Shown: one piece after another, positions 49,466-50,194 of the stretch
How the letters are laid out: each line of letters begins with the position of its first letter
Position numbering within the stretch: the first letter of the stretch is position 1
Assembly: GCA_903854455.1 (NCBI GenBank)
Contig: CAINWJ010000010.1
Span: forward strand, 1-50,194
Direction: 5' to 3'
Length of the DNA: 50,194 nt
DNA from: Candidatus Peribacteria bacterium
Lineage (GTDB): Bacteria > Patescibacteriota > Gracilibacteria > Peribacterales > Peribacteraceae
Notes under the pieces: model-generated
The model's input: the letters and a program-made list of their open reading frames with translations, nothing else
Database searches by the model: none
Told to the model about the DNA's origin: nothing
Translations under genes and position numbers: made by a program

Positions 49466-50194
49466 TCATTTCCCCGATGTTCCCATTGCCCCAATCATCG
49501 CACGCAACGTTAGGATCGGGTGAGCCAGGCAGAATTTTTTGATTGCGCCGCTCCCCGATGCGCTCACCGGTTGACCTTCTCTCCGTTTGGCAAAATACAA
49601 GCGGATCATGTCGCTCAGTGCCCGGACGACTGCTTCTTTGCCGATGGATTGTTCATGTGCCGGCAGCGCATTGGCTGTCATCCAGAGTGTTTCAAATCGT
49701 TCGAATGCGCCGCGACCGAGGCGCTGGTTCACCGCACTCATTCCTGCAGGGTGAACGCGGAACGCTCCCAGATCTTCCGGCAGGTAGACGAAGCCGGCGC
49801 GCAGCAGACAGCGTGCCCAGTATTCGCAGTCCAGGCACTGCACCATCGATTCATTGAATGGTCCGACTGATTCCATGAGTGATCTCCGCAGCACAACGAA
49901 ACTCGGTTCACCGATGACGTTGGGCTTCAGTCCACGTTCCAGCCACTCCATCAGGAATGCATGTCCATGATATCCGGGAGACAGCCACTCACTCTTGTTC
50001 TTCTTCAGCTCATCGTAGAGCGGGATCGTCGGGACGTTGCCTTCCGAGAGGTACGTGTGTTCCGCAGCGCTGAATCCGGCGCGGGGCTCTAGGTCCAGAG
50101 CCTTGATCGATTCCTCCAGGAACCGGGGTGACCAGAGGTCATCGTGGAAGAGGAAGGAGATGTATTCCGCTTCCTCCCTCACCCCTAGCCCCTC
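49466..50194 (-). CDS. GT2 glycosyltransferase (5' part beyond the window)
   Basis: The last 242 codons of a GT2 gene. FLFHDDLWSPRFLEE is the metal-binding acidic motif of the GT-A fold, and EPSFVVLRRSLMESVGPFNE with CLDCEYWARCLLRAG is the acceptor-side motif (the ED-like pair) of bacterial GT2 enzymes. The frame is open to the window edge. Its last visible codons are read through a CCCTCACC-family repeat (50176-50194), so the GTG at 50182 is not a reliable start, and another repeat-derived insertion is likely here. Confidence 0.8.
   Translation of the reverse strand, partial: EGLGVREEAEYISFLFHDDLWSPRFLEESIKALDLEPRAGFSAAEHTYLSEGNVPTIPLYDELKKNKSEWLSPGYHGHAFLMEWLERGLKPNVIGEPSFVVLRRSLMESVGPFNESMVQCLDCEYWARCLLRAGFVYLPEDLGAFRVHPAGMSAVNQRLGRGAFERFETLWMTANALPAHEQSIGKEAVVRALSDMIRLYFAKRREGQPVSASGSGAIKKFCLAHPILTLRAMIGAMGTSGK
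50176..50194. repeat. CCCTCACC-family repeat, cut by the window edge
   Basis: CCCTCACCCCTAGCCCCTC, in frame within the GT2 gene. Confidence 0.7.

Overview
The window looks like a chromosomal segment of a Candidate Phyla Radiation (Patescibacteria) bacterium, most likely of the Peregrinibacteria/Peribacteria type. The reasons are: a complete mevalonate route beside undecaprenyl diphosphate synthase, TrmB-like HTH regulators, a soluble VirD4/TraG-like ATPase, many transmembrane sugar-transfer enzymes, GTG and TTG starts, and very few Shine-Dalgarno sequences. Taxonomy is inference; there is no rRNA and only one tRNA.

Layout. (1) 1-17771: eight tandem paralogues, all on the plus strand, of a roughly 550-residue cysteine-rich protein family of unknown function, plus the 3' remnant of a ninth. 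Two TrmB-type regulators and two unknown genes lie among them, and a third TrmB-type regulator (18247) closes the block. (2) 19127-25240: a VirD4/TraG-like ATPase, an MBOAT plus SGNH-like pair for polysaccharide acylation, an HTH protein whose reading frame runs through a tRNA-Thr gene, and a small unknown gene. (3) 25347-27092: SufU/IscU-type scaffold and SufS cysteine desulfurase. (4) 27552-37641: envelope glycan genes: two large GT-C-like membrane proteins, a methyltransferase-glycosyltransferase fusion, a GT2 with a DUF2304 partner, and two GT4 enzymes. (5) 38071-48559: mevalonate pathway: a DUF35-like OB domain fused to a guanylate-kinase-like domain, thiolase, HMG-CoA synthase, HMG-CoA reductase, two GHMP kinases, diphosphomevalonate decarboxylase, IPP isomerase and UppS. 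(6) 48746-50194: a secreted Hcp-like protein and a truncated GT2.

Two genome-wide habits stand out. Many genes have a -10-like hexamer (TATAAT, TACAAT, TACATT and similar) exactly 6-8 nt before the start codon, so their mRNAs are probably leaderless. The intergenic DNA is also crowded with mobile-looking short repeats: GC-rich palindromes, CCCTCACC and CCCTGAGCG elements, and inverted arrays of a 7-bp unit of the form TAGAATG. These repeats invade coding regions (GT4, HMG-CoA reductase, kinase, UppS), and in at least two places the heptamer array supplies the -10 box of the next gene.

The candidate undescribed system is the cysteine-rich array. Each protein appears to have duplicated zinc-ribbon-like ends enclosing two copies of a Cys-ladder repeat domain, and the array expands, diverges and decays by recombination next to its own set of TrmB-like regulators.
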